Part shown: positions 1 to 7,687 of the stretch, one piece after another
How the letters are laid out: each line of letters begins with the position of its first letter
How positions within the stretch are numbered: position 1 is the stretch's first letter
Origin: CAZADH01 sp964483805
GTDB taxonomy: Bacteria > Muiribacteriota > Ozemobacteria > Ozemobacterales > Ozemobacteraceae
Length of the DNA stretch: 17,053 nucleotides
Direction of reading: 5' to 3'
Assembly (NCBI GenBank): GCA_964483805.1
Contig: CAZADH010000124.1
Location: 1-17,053, forward strand
Notes under the pieces: model-generated
The model's input: the letters and a program-made list of their open reading frames with translations, nothing else
Database searches by the model: none
Told to the model about the DNA's origin: nothing
Made by a program: the position numbers and the translations under genes

Positions 1-1608
1 CGGCGGGCCCAGGCCAATCTGCGCGGCGCCCGCCTGCAATCGATCGCTCGCGATCTGCTGCAGGCGCTGATCATCCCCAACGCCACCGAGAATGCCGAGG
101 AGACGCTCAAGCGACGCAAACGCGCCAGCGAAGGGATTCAACCGGTCATGGTGACCAAGAAGAAGGGCGAAAAAATCATCGATGCAGGCACGATTATCGA
201 CAAGCGCGATATGTATCTGCTCGAGAAACTGCAGGCGCATCTGCACAAGAACTGGGTCCGGCGCCTGATCGGCAATTTCCTCATTGCCCTGGCGATCACG
301 GTGGTTACCTTGATCCACCTGAAGGCTTATCGCCGCGACCTGCTGCGCAACCCGCCGCAACTGAACCTACTCTACGGCATCATGTTGCTGACCCTGATTC
401 TCAACAAGGTGCTCTTCCTGTTCACGCCGGGTCACGACAGCAGTCAGGCGCTGATCATCTTTTCGCCGCTGCCGGCCGCGGGGCTCCTGATGGCGATTCT
501 GCTCGACGGCCAGATCGCCATTTTCCAACAACTCTTGTTGGGCATCCTCTCGTTCGTGGTCACCGACCTGGGCGCCCGCTTTTCCATTGTCGGGTTGTTC
601 GGCGGTCTGGCGGGTATTCTCGCCTGGTCGTTCGTGGGCCGCGACAGCAATTTCCGCCGGCAGGTCAGCGTGTGCGGGCTTGCCATTGGCGGCGCCAATG
701 TGGTCGCGCTTCTCGGGCTGTTGCTGGTCGATGCCGAGTCGACCGACCTGCTCAACCTCAGCATCGGTCTGTTCGTCGGGGCTGGATTCATCAATGGTTT
801 GCTGTCGGCCATTCTGGCCAATGGCGTGTTGCCGTTCCTCGAGAATTTCTTCACGTTGTCGACCAACTCGAAGCTGCTCGAACTGGCCGATCTGTCGCAG
901 CCGTTGCTGTTGCGCATGGCCAGCGAAGCTCCCGGCACCTACCATCACAGCCTGAATGTCGGCACCTTGTCGGAAGCGGCCGCCAAAGAGATCGGCGCCG
1001 ATGGTCTGCTGGCCAAGATCGGCGCCTATTTCCACGACATCGGCAAGCTGCGCCGACCGAGTTACTTCGCCGAGAACCAGTCCGAAAAAAACGCACACGA
1101 TCGGGTCACGCCGTACATGTCCAGCCTGATCCTGATCGGGCACATCCGCGACGGCCTCGACATCGCGCGGGAGTACGATCTGCCCGACACGATCCTGCCG
1201 TTCATTGCGCAACACCATGGCACGACCCTGATCACCTACTTCTACCATCAGGCCCGCACCAGCTCCGACAGTGAGGCGGTGAATGAAGAACAGTTTCGCT
1301 ACCCGGGTCCGAAACCCCAGAGCAAAGAGACGGCCATCGTCATGCTCGCCGACTCTGTCGAAGCCGCGGTCCGCACCCTGCCCCAGCACACCCGACCGGC
1401 GATCGAAGGATTGGTCAAGAAGATCATGGGCAACAAGATGAACGACGAAGGTCAGCTCGATCAGAGCGACCTGACCCTGAAAGAGATCGAGCGCATCGAA
1501 AAGACCTTCGTCAATGTGATTAGCAGCATGTATCACGCCCGGGTCGATTATCCCGGCCTGTTGTCGAACCAACCGAAGGGAGGCGTCGTTGGAAGTACTC
1601 ATCAGTAA
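1..1608 (+). CDS. 7TM-HD family phosphohydrolase (PgpH/YqfF type), 5' end outside window
   Basis: The frame is open from base 1, so the gene begins upstream. The first 49 codons, ahead of the ATG at 148, already match the family (PNATENAEETLKRRKRA, the end of the extracytoplasmic 7TMR-HDED domain), so 148 is not the start. Then come about seven membrane segments between codons 90 and 280 of the visible part. The cytoplasmic HD domain follows, with APGTYHHSL, the catalytic pair in AYFHDIGK (His at 1033-1035), ENQ, QHHGTTL and the late Asp in ADSVEAAVR. All metal ligands expected of the family appear present. Studied members (PgpH in Listeria) hydrolyse cyclic di-AMP to pApA at the inner membrane. 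That function is inferred by family, and no c-di-AMP synthase is visible here. The 3' end overlaps ybeY by 20 bp, which suggests translational coupling. phoH often lies next to this gene and may be upstream of the window. Confidence 0.95.
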   Translation, partial: RRAQANLRGARLQSIARDLLQALIIPNATENAEETLKRRKRASEGIQPVMVTKKKGEKIIDAGTIIDKRDMYLLEKLQAHLHKNWVRRLIGNFLIALAITVVTLIHLKAYRRDLLRNPPQLNLLYGIMLLTLILNKVLFLFTPGHDSSQALIIFSPLPAAGLLMAILLDGQIAIFQQLLLGILSFVVTDLGARFSIVGLFGGLAGILAWSFVGRDSNFRRQVSVCGLAIGGANVVALLGLLLVDAESTDLLNLSIGLFVGAGFINGLLSAILANGVLPFLENFFTLSTNSKLLELADLSQPLLLRMASEAPGTYHHSLNVGTLSEAAAKEIGADGLLAKIGAYFHDIGKLRRPSYFAENQSEKNAHDRVTPYMSSLILIGHIRDGLDIAREYDLPDTILPFIAQHHGTTLITYFYHQARTSSDSEAVNEEQFRYPGPKPQSKETAIVMLADSVEAAVRTLPQHTRPAIEGLVKKIMGNKMNDEGQLDQSDLTLKEIERIEKTFVNVISSMYHARVDYPGLLSNQPKGGVVGSTHQ

Positions 1609-2089
1609 CCAACAGAAGCGGCTCCGTCTCAATCGTCGCCGCCTGGTGCGCATTTGCACCGAGATCCTCACTTTCGAGGGTTATGCGGCCGACGCCGCAG
1701 TCGAACTGTCGCTGGTATTCTGTGACGACGACTTCATTCAGAAGCTCAACCGCGATTACCGGGATGTCAACGCGCCCACCGACGTGCTGTCGTTTCCGAT
1801 GGGCCGGGGCCATTTCGAGGCCGAGATCGAAGTACTCGGCGATGTGGTCATTTCGGTCGAGATGGCGCAACGACAGGCACAGAACCTGGGGCATCCGCTC
1901 GAACTGGAACTGGCGTTTCTGTTGATTCACGGGGTGCTGCACCTGCTGGGGCAGACCCACGACACCCCGGCCAACCGGCAACGGATGCGCAAGAAAGAGG
2001 AAGTGCTGTGCAACTTTCTGGCGGACAAGCGCCTCCTGGCCCATGTCTGCCAGGGATCGGCCACGGTCATCGGCCGCGTCGACCACTGA
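1589..2089 (+). CDS. ybeY: Endoribonuclease / rRNA maturation factor YbeY
   Basis: YbeY is a zinc-dependent RNase acting in 16S rRNA 3'-end maturation and ribosome quality control. The 166-residue product has the normal family length. The conserved LNRDYRDVNAPTDVLSFP lies at about 53-70, LGDVVIS at 83-89, and the H-x3-H-x5-H zinc site at His114, His118 and His124 (HGVLHLLGQTH). The start is a TTG: GGGAGG at 1578-1583 sits 5 bases before it, no ATG or GTG is better placed, and the core begins soon after. The TTG lies inside the last codons of the upstream HD gene. TTG starts are weak, so YbeY level is probably set by coupling to the upstream gene. The last about 20 residues are unremarkable and poorly conserved in the family. 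Confidence 0.96.
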   Translation: MEVLISNQQKRLRLNRRRLVRICTEILTFEGYAADAAVELSLVFCDDDFIQKLNRDYRDVNAPTDVLSFPMGRGHFEAEIEVLGDVVISVEMAQRQAQNLGHPLELELAFLLIHGVLHLLGQTHDTPANRQRMRKKEEVLCNFLADKRLLAHVCQGSATVIGRVDH

Positions 2090-2150
2090 GCCGCCGCATC
2101 ACCGCCAATCGTGATCAAATTGTGCCGAGCTGCCCGAGGAGGAAATCGTT

Positions 2151-3473
2151 GTGAGTGACGTGAGTTACGCTCTGGTCTTCGTGGCTCTGCTGGTAGCATC
2201 AGCAGGGTTCTCGGCCATCGAGACCGCGTATTTCTCGTTGTCGCAACTCCGCCTCAAAAAGCTCGAGGAGGAGGGGCATCCGCATGCCGCGCCGATCCTC
2301 GCGCTGCTCGCTGACAAACAAAGCTTGTTGATGAGCCTGTTGTTGGGCAAGACCCTGGCCAATGTCGCTGCCACCGTCCTGGCCACGCGCCTGTCGCTGC
2401 GTTGGCTGGAGACGGCACCGTGGTCGGAAGCGATCCCGTTTGCGAGCCCGAATCAGACCGGAGTGATCATCGCCGCCCTGATCATGACGCTGATCATCCT
2501 GTTGATCGGTGAGATCGTGCCCAAGACCATTGCCATCCAACATGCTCTGCGCCTGGCGTCGTTCACCTTGCTGCCATTGCGTGTATTGCTGTTGTGTTGC
2601 ACTCCTTTCACCGTTGTGGTGGCGGGCGGCATGCGGCTGTTCTTCCCAGCCGGGGCCAACTGGAACGAGAAAATGGGCTCGACGATCTCGATGGAGGAGA
2701 TCGACACCTATTTCTCGCTCGGCGAAGAGGCCGGCATCATTGCCAGCGACGAAAAAGAGATGATCAGTTCGGTGTTCGAGTTCGGCGACACGATCGTGCG
2801 TGAGGTGATGAAACCGCGCCTCGATGTGCGAGCCTTGCCGTTGTCGGCCAACATCGACGAGGTCTTGAAGATGATCCGCGAGGAGGGTCACTCGCGCATC
2901 CCGGTGTTCAGCGACAACATCGACAAGATCGAGGGCATTCTCTATATCAAAGACCTGTTCATGAATTACGATGTATTGTCGACCGATTTCGCCTTGAAGA
3001 AATACGTCCGCCCCGCGTATTTCGTGCCCGAGACGAAGAAACTCGACGATCTGCTGCGCGAGTTCCAGAAACGCAAGATCCACCTGGCGATCGTTGTCGA
3101 CGAGTTTGGCGGCACCTCGGGCATCGTGACCCTCGAAGACCTGCTCGAAGAGATCGTGGGCGAGATCGCCGATGAGTTTGACACCGAAGAACCCCCGATC
3201 GTTCGCTGTGAAGACCGCAGCCTGATGGTGCACTCGCACGTGGCGATTCGCGACATCGAGGACGAACTGGACATCGCCTTCGCACACGAAGACAGTGATA
3301 CGGTCGGTGGCCTGGTTCTCGAACTGCTTGGGCGGATCCCCAAGCCCCAGGAACGGGTCGAGACCGCCGACGCCACACTCATCGTCCATGACATGAAGGG
3401 CAACCGCATCACGCGGGTGAAGATCGTGCCGCACACGAAGCCGGAATTGGCGGGTATTCAGACCCAGTCGTGA
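2151..3473 (+). CDS. CNNM/CorC-HlyC family membrane protein with CBS pair
   Basis: The 440-residue protein has the standard three-part layout. Residues about 1-185 form the CNNM (DUF21) membrane domain, with SAIETAYFSLS at 21-31 and IGEIVPKTIA at 119-128. Residues about 215-335 form a CBS pair, opening with VREVMKPRLDV, then GHSRIPV at 246-252 and VDEFGGTSGIVTLEDLLEEI at 316-335. Residues about 350-430 form the CorC_HlyC accessory domain. The family is linked to Mg2+/Co2+ transport or efflux and the CBS pair binds adenine nucleotides. The older hemolysin label is misleading. The GTG start at 2151 is supported by GAGGAGGA at 2136-2143 with a 7-base gap. It follows ybeY after 61 bp with no terminator seen, as ybeX/corC follows ybeY in many genomes. 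Confidence 0.93.
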   Translation: MSDVSYALVFVALLVASAGFSAIETAYFSLSQLRLKKLEEEGHPHAAPILALLADKQSLLMSLLLGKTLANVAATVLATRLSLRWLETAPWSEAIPFASPNQTGVIIAALIMTLIILLIGEIVPKTIAIQHALRLASFTLLPLRVLLLCCTPFTVVVAGGMRLFFPAGANWNEKMGSTISMEEIDTYFSLGEEAGIIASDEKEMISSVFEFGDTIVREVMKPRLDVRALPLSANIDEVLKMIREEGHSRIPVFSDNIDKIEGILYIKDLFMNYDVLSTDFALKKYVRPAYFVPETKKLDDLLREFQKRKIHLAIVVDEFGGTSGIVTLEDLLEEIVGEIADEFDTEEPPIVRCEDRSLMVHSHVAIRDIEDELDIAFAHEDSDTVGGLVLELLGRIPKPQERVETADATLIVHDMKGNRITRVKIVPHTKPELAGIQTQS

Positions 3474-3543
3474 TCCGCGCGACGCCGCGGCCAATGGCTG
3501 CCCAAGCCGTCGAGTGCATGGCCCTCGACGCGTGCCCCCAGGT

Positions 3544-3572
3544 TTGAAAGCGTGCACCGGGTATGAGATAAT
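3544..3572 (+). promoter_or_regulatory. Sigma-70-type promoter candidate upstream of DUF502
   Basis: TTGAAA (3544-3549) and GATAAT (3567-3572) are separated by exactly 17 bp. Each hexamer matches the sigma-70 consensus at 5 of 6 positions, and TG at 3564-3565 gives an extended -10. AT-rich hexamers are rare in this GC-rich sequence. Transcription would begin near 3579 and give a leader of about 120 nt before the chosen DUF502 start. Confidence 0.65.
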
Positions 3573-3610
3573 GGGCACCGCATGCACCTGCCCACCTTGA
3601 CCAAACCGAC

Positions 3611-3636
3611 GCCCGCACACGATGTGTGCAGTGGGC
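3611..3636 (+). promoter_or_regulatory. Stem-loop in the DUF502 leader
   Basis: GCACAC (3615-3620) and GTGTGC (3624-3629) form a perfect stem around GAT. Outer GCCC and GGGC can add four pairs with a 3-base bulge. It falls about 35 nt inside the predicted leader. It could be an RNA element or an operator. The hexamer GTGTGC/GCACAC recurs in the dyads upstream of the PtsN-like gene, at a different spacing. Confidence 0.4.
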
Positions 3637-3702
3637 GGGTGCTGTCATGGATGGCCGCCCCCAAAGCGGTTTGGGACAGGGCAAGCATCGCGTCCTGAGC
3701 GC

Positions 3703-4407
3703 ATGGACAGCAATCGTTTCACCCAGATTCTCGAGCACCTGTTGCGGTTGCTCGAAGATGTCTACACGTTCCTGCGCACGTACTTTTTCACCGGCATGGT
3801 GTTGGTCGTGCCGATGGCAGTCACGATCTACATCACGTTCTTGTTGTTCGACTTCGCCGACAACATCCTCGGGAACCTGGTGGCCTCGACCTTCGGCACC
3901 CGGATCTTCGGCCTGGGTTTGTTGGCCACGGTCATTCTGTTCATTTTTGTCGGCATGGTGGCGCAGAACTGGATCACCCGCAGCCTGTTGCACTATCTCG
4001 ACACGCTGCTCGAGAGCCTGCCGGTGGCACGCAGCATCTATCAGGGGGCCAAGCAGATCAACGACATCCTGTTCAAACAACAGCAGGCCGTGTCGTTCAA
4101 TCGCGTCGTCTTGGTCGAGTTTCCCAAAGAAAACAGTTGGTCGATCGGGTTCTTGACCGGCACCTTTCCCTCCCATTTGTGCAGCGAATTCGCCGGACGC
4201 ACCATGTGCAACGTCTTTGTGCCGACGACGCCGAACCCGACCTCCGGATACCTTTTGATCGTCAATCAGGAGAAGGTCATCGACACGGCCATGACCTATG
4301 AAGAAGCGATGAAGATGATCATCTCGGGCGGCCTGATCCAACCCCAGCCGCCGGGGTCTCTCCCGCCGGCCGCGGAGAGTGGCGAGGATTTCACGATTCC
4401 CCATTAA
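3703..4407 (+). CDS. DUF502 family inner-membrane protein
   Basis: The 234-residue protein of unknown function has clear DUF502 signatures. Membrane segments lie at about 27-50 (YFFTGMVLVVPMAVTIYITF) and 68-88. Then come LPVARSIYQGAKQINDIL at 106-123, VVLVEFPKENSWSIGFLTG at 135-153 and VFVPTTPNPTSG at 171-182. A MTYEEAMKMIISGG segment at about 197-210 closes the domain. The 14-residue acidic, Pro-rich tail is variable in the family. The ATG at 3703 was chosen because the first TM segment then follows about 27 residues later, as usual. The ribosome site is weak, so the start is the least certain part. It probably begins a new transcription unit from the promoter candidate at 3544-3572. No biochemical role can be assigned. 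Confidence 0.9.
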   Translation: MDSNRFTQILEHLLRLLEDVYTFLRTYFFTGMVLVVPMAVTIYITFLLFDFADNILGNLVASTFGTRIFGLGLLATVILFIFVGMVAQNWITRSLLHYLDTLLESLPVARSIYQGAKQINDILFKQQQAVSFNRVVLVEFPKENSWSIGFLTGTFPSHLCSEFAGRTMCNVFVPTTPNPTSGYLLIVNQEKVIDTAMTYEEAMKMIISGGLIQPQPPGSLPPAAESGEDFTIPH

Positions 4408-4416
4408 GTAAATACA

Positions 4417-4442
4417 CCGGCAATCGTTGCAACGATTGCCGG
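4417..4442. repeat. Perfect 26-bp palindrome between DUF502 and DUF3048 genes
   Basis: The 13 bases starting CCGGCAATCGTTG are followed by their exact reverse complement with no mismatch. The palindrome starts 9 bp after the DUF502 stop and ends 23 bp before the DUF3048 start. In RNA it would form a strong hairpin. There is no T-run after it (CAAACCCG follows), so it is not a standard intrinsic terminator. It may be an operator, an attenuator or a processing and stability element setting relative expression of the two genes. Confidence 0.8.
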
Positions 4443-4465
4443 CAAACCCGACAAGGACGAAGAGA

Positions 4466-6490
4466 ATGACTGTGTTGCGCATGCAGAAGATCGTGATGAT
4501 TGCTGGATTGGCGATGCTGGGCATCGTTTCGCCATGGGTCCCCGGTTTCGCGCCGGGCACCCCGGCGGCGGCCCAGTCACTGGTCGAGATGAAACGGTAC
4601 GTCGATCTGCGCGACCAGTGGGCGTTCTTGATCGACGGCCTGAAAAAACAAGCCACAGAGGCCGACTACAAGCCGGACGCGGCCCCGGCCCAGGCGCTCT
4701 CAGACCGCTGGTCCAACCTGAGTCGGGCCACCGACGCATTGTTCGGGCCGAGCCAAGACCGGTTGGGCCTGTACTACCGGGAAAAGCTCGAACAACAGCG
4801 GTATCAAGCGTACGAGTTACTGACCGTGGTCAGCAACCGCGTCCGCGGTTCGGGCACGGCAACGACTACCCACCCGCCGGTCGCGCAGACGCCCAGACCC
4901 GGCGATCCTCCACCAACAAAGCCCGCGGCGCCCGTCACACCCCCGGCGATTCCAACCAGCACGATCACGTTGCCGCCGGCCTTGTTGGCAGCCGCTGCCT
5001 CGGCAGCGCAGGCGATCCCGCACTCGACGCCACCGACGCCGGCCGCCCCCATCCTGTTGCCGGTGCGCGAACCCACGCCGTTGCCGGTGTCAATCGCTGC
5101 GCCCGCACGCCCCGCCCTCCCATCGACTCCCATCGCCACGGTGCCGACCGTACCGACAACCCCAGTGACGCCCCCGCCCGATGCGAATCACGCCGGCACG
5201 GCGCCCAAGCCGGTGCAGGTGGCCGTCGCCGTCGCCACCGGATCGCCCCGACCGGTGGCGCCACCCGTGGTTCCGTCGGTCGTTGCTCCGACCGTACCGG
5301 CCCCGATGACGACGGCCGCAGCACCGATCGCTGCCCCCATTGCCACTTCGCCGGCCACACCGGTTTCCGCCGTCGACGTGGCGGCCGTCAGCCCGGCGAC
5401 GAACGCGGTCAGCATCACGCCTCCGATCACGCCTTCAGGCCCGGGGGGCACGGAAGCGGGTTACGTTTCGCGGCCGGGACCGGCGATGCGCCCGCTCGCA
5501 CTGATGATCGAGAACCACCGGCAATCCCGTCCCCACACAGGATTGGCCGAAGCAGAAGTGATCTACGAGATGCCGGTCGAGGGCGGCATCACCCGGTTCA
5601 TGGCCCTTTACTACCACATGGCGGGCACCCTGGGGCCGGTCCGCAGTTGCCGTCCGTATTTTCCGGCGCGCGCTTTCGAGGTCGATGCCATGTATGCACA
5701 TTGTGGTTCGAGCTCCGAGGGATACGACACCTTGACCAAGCTGGGTATCGCCAGCGTCGACGAGATCGCGTACGGCGGTCCGTTCTTCCGCGACAACACC
5801 CGGAAGGCACCGCACAACCTGTATACGAAGATGCCGGCGCTCATCGATACGTTCGTGAAAGAGCGCAAGTGTTCGGCCGAAGTTGCCGAACAACGGCTGG
5901 CCGCCCGCTTCGGGCCGATTCCGACCGCGTTCACCACGCCGAATCGCGCGGCGTCGATTCGGTATCATGGCAACTACACCCTCGACCTTCGTTACAACCC
6001 ACAAACCAAGATGTACGAGCGCTACATGAACAACGAGTTTCACCGGGACCGGGTGACAAACCAGCCGGTTGCCGCCGCAGCCGTGATCATCCAGGAGGCG
6101 CAGGTCAAGGTGGCCGACAGCAAGGGGCACCTCGAGATTCCGTTCAAGGCGACCGGCCGAGCCTATTACCTGGCCAACGGCATGATCGGCCAGGGGCAGT
6201 GGTCGAAGAAGACGTTCAAGGAGCGCACGATTTATCGGGACGACCAGGGCCGTGAGGTCGTGTTTCCGGACAACAAGACGCTGTTGATCCAGGTGGTCGG
6301 TTCGACCAACCGGGTCACCTTCGATCCGCCGCTGGCCAACGTGACAGCAGCCGCGCCACCGGCAGCGCCCGCAAGCACGACCGTTGCCGTGTCGGGTTCG
6401 CTGGAGACGGCCACTGGAACGGCCATGGCCACGACAGGGGCCGGTTCTCCAACCGACGCGGCCGATCCTGACGCGGACAGCACCCAATGA
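4466..6490 (+). CDS. Secreted DUF3048 (YerB-like) protein with long Pro/Ala/Thr linker
   Basis: The product is 674 residues. A signal peptide (MTVLRMQKIVMIAGLAMLGIV, likely cleaved near A36 in PAAAQS) indicates export. Residues about 38-128 are helical and unrecognised. Residues about 129-328 are a low-complexity Pro/Ala/Thr/Val linker. The DUF3048 N-terminal domain spans about 341-455, with RPLALMIENH, VEGGITRFMALYY at 371-383, GPVRSCRPYF at 390-399 and APHNLYT at 448-454. The DUF3048 C-terminal domain spans about 505-617, with the G-W-K segment GQGQWSKKTF. A final Ala/Thr-rich tail follows. The family is an envelope protein of unresolved function. AAGGA upstream supports the ATG at 4466 over a TTG at 4427 that falls inside the palindrome. 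The stop overlaps the era start as ATGA, so the genes are probably coupled. Confidence 0.9.
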   Translation: MTVLRMQKIVMIAGLAMLGIVSPWVPGFAPGTPAAAQSLVEMKRYVDLRDQWAFLIDGLKKQATEADYKPDAAPAQALSDRWSNLSRATDALFGPSQDRLGLYYREKLEQQRYQAYELLTVVSNRVRGSGTATTTHPPVAQTPRPGDPPPTKPAAPVTPPAIPTSTITLPPALLAAAASAAQAIPHSTPPTPAAPILLPVREPTPLPVSIAAPARPALPSTPIATVPTVPTTPVTPPPDANHAGTAPKPVQVAVAVATGSPRPVAPPVVPSVVAPTVPAPMTTAAAPIAAPIATSPATPVSAVDVAAVSPATNAVSITPPITPSGPGGTEAGYVSRPGPAMRPLALMIENHRQSRPHTGLAEAEVIYEMPVEGGITRFMALYYHMAGTLGPVRSCRPYFPARAFEVDAMYAHCGSSSEGYDTLTKLGIASVDEIAYGGPFFRDNTRKAPHNLYTKMPALIDTFVKERKCSAEVAEQRLAARFGPIPTAFTTPNRAASIRYHGNYTLDLRYNPQTKMYERYMNNEFHRDRVTNQPVAAAAVIIQEAQVKVADSKGHLEIPFKATGRAYYLANGMIGQGQWSKKTFKERTIYRDDQGREVVFPDNKTLLIQVVGSTNRVTFDPPLANVTAAAPPAAPASTTVAVSGSLETATGTAMATTGAGSPTDAADPDADSTQ

Positions 6491-7623
6491 CCACCACCGC
6501 AACGGCGAAGGTCACCCGGTTCGGTTGCGTCGGCGTCCTGGGTCGCGCCAATGCTGGCAAGTCGTCGCTGGTCAATGCGTTGGTCGGCGAGAAGGTCGGT
6601 ATCGTCAGCCCCCGACCACAGACCACGCGAAAACGTATTCTCGGTGTATTGACAACTGACGAGAACCAGTTGGTGTTCTGCGACACGCCGGGGTTGCATG
6701 CCGTCCGACATGCCCTCGACGCGTTCATGCTGGACGAGATTCACGAAGCGGTCGGCGGGATGGTGGTGGCGTTGTATCTGGTGGACCCCGCCGATGCCGA
6801 TCCCGAGGCCGACGCCGCCCACCTGGCGGAACTGAAGGGATTGACCCCGGCGGCGGCCGGTCCCCAGGCTCCGGATGGCGAGCGCAAAAAGAAGAGCGCC
6901 ACCCGGGCCCCACTGAACTGCCCGATTGTCCTGGTGTTTACCAAGACCGACGCGATGGCACCCAAACCCGCGGGAGGGCGGGGCCGCGGCGGCCGTTGGC
7001 GACCGACGCACCAGGCGGTTGCACAGGCGCGCACCACCCGCGACGCGGCCGACAAGACGATGACCAATGGCGTCGACGGCATTGTCGGCACCGCCGGACT
7101 GGCCACCGACCTGTGCGAACGGTTGGCGCTCCTGCGCGACCAATATGCGACGGTTCATCCATTTGCCGGAGTGATGGCGGTTTCCGCGAAAAAGGGCCAG
7201 GGGCTCGACGCGGTGCTGACGACGCTCGTCGCCCACCTGCCGGAGGGGCCCCACGCCTACGACGCCGACCTGTACACGTTGGAACCGGAGCGCGACATCG
7301 TCGGCGAGGCGGTGCGCGAACAGGTATTATTACGGTACTTTCACGAGATCCCGCATTCGGTTGCGGTCCAGATCGAAGAATTCAAGGAGCGGGAGGGCGG
7401 CAAGACGTACGTGCGCGCGGTGCTGCACGTCGAGCGCGAGAGCCACAAGAAGATCCTGCTGGGCGAACGCGGAGCCTCGATCAAGGCGCTCGGAACCGCT
7501 TCCCGTCTGGAGTTGAACCGGCTGTTGGGGCGTGATATCTTCCTGGAGCTGTGGGTAAAAGTGACGCCGCAGTGGCGGCGGCGCGAACATCTGATCCAAC
7601 GCCTCGGATATCGGCACGGTTGA
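6487..7623 (+). CDS. era: GTPase Era, enlarged by two G-domain insertions
   Basis: Era binds 16S rRNA near the 3' end and acts in 30S assembly. All signatures are visible: G1 GRANAGKS at 19-26 (usual GRPNVGKS), G2 region PRPQTTRKRI at 42-51, G3 DTPG at 66-69, G4 TKTD at 152-155 (NKxD variant) and G5 SAKKG at 233-237. The C-terminal KH domain spans about 270-375, with the GxxG loop GERG at 326-329. At 378 residues it is about 75 longer than typical Era. The excess is a segment at about 101-143, between G3 and G4, containing a basic ERKKK patch, and another at about 156-222, between G4 and G5, with GGRGRGGRWR. The frame is continuous. The four-base ATGA overlap with DUF3048 links their translation. 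Placing era downstream of pgpH-ybeY-corC fits a common order. Confidence 0.96.
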   Translation: MTTTATAKVTRFGCVGVLGRANAGKSSLVNALVGEKVGIVSPRPQTTRKRILGVLTTDENQLVFCDTPGLHAVRHALDAFMLDEIHEAVGGMVVALYLVDPADADPEADAAHLAELKGLTPAAAGPQAPDGERKKKSATRAPLNCPIVLVFTKTDAMAPKPAGGRGRGGRWRPTHQAVAQARTTRDAADKTMTNGVDGIVGTAGLATDLCERLALLRDQYATVHPFAGVMAVSAKKGQGLDAVLTTLVAHLPEGPHAYDADLYTLEPERDIVGEAVREQVLLRYFHEIPHSVAVQIEEFKEREGGKTYVRAVLHVERESHKKILLGERGASIKALGTASRLELNRLLGRDIFLELWVKVTPQWRRREHLIQRLGYRHG

Positions 7624-7687
7624 GCGTCATCAAAGTGACGTCGTCGATCCGGGCATTGAGCGTGCCGGCGGCACAGAGGAGGCCCGG

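Larger units (their letters stand above)
3474..3702 (+). other. Intergenic region before the DUF502 gene
   Basis: These 229 bases carry no convincing gene. A small inverted repeat (CGTCGAG at 3508-3514 with CTCGACG at 3524-3530) follows the CorC-type gene but has no T-run, so termination is doubtful. A well-formed sigma-70-type promoter candidate and a GCACAC/GTGTGC hairpin follow and are listed separately. An in-frame ATG at 3622 would extend DUF502 by 27 residues, but that extension (Cys, Gly and Pro-rich) looks non-coding. Confidence 0.6.

Noticed and set aside
367..1671. Long antisense open frame over the HD phosphohydrolase; similar long frames opposite the CorC-type gene (2199-3620), DUF502 (3409-4656), DUF3048 (5435-6502) and the HEAT gene (7754-8971)
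   Set aside because: They mirror genes with strong family motifs, their products are Arg/Gly/Gln-rich with no recognisable domain, and such shadows are normal in GC-rich DNA with few stop codons off frame.
3508..3530. CGTCGAG/CTCGACG inverted repeat as a terminator after the CorC-type gene
   Set aside because: The stem is short, the loop is 9 bases and no T-run follows.
4866..5450. Pro/Ala/Thr-rich stretch as a repeat array or a sign of gene transfer
   Set aside because: No exact repeat unit is seen, the frame is unbroken, and similar Ala/Pro linkers occur in the HEAT protein, so it is a normal low-complexity linker.
4534..6255. 573-codon plus-strand frame inside the DUF3048 gene
   Set aside because: It is an off-frame reading of the GC-rich linker and domain. 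The real frame has a signal peptide and DUF3048 motifs.
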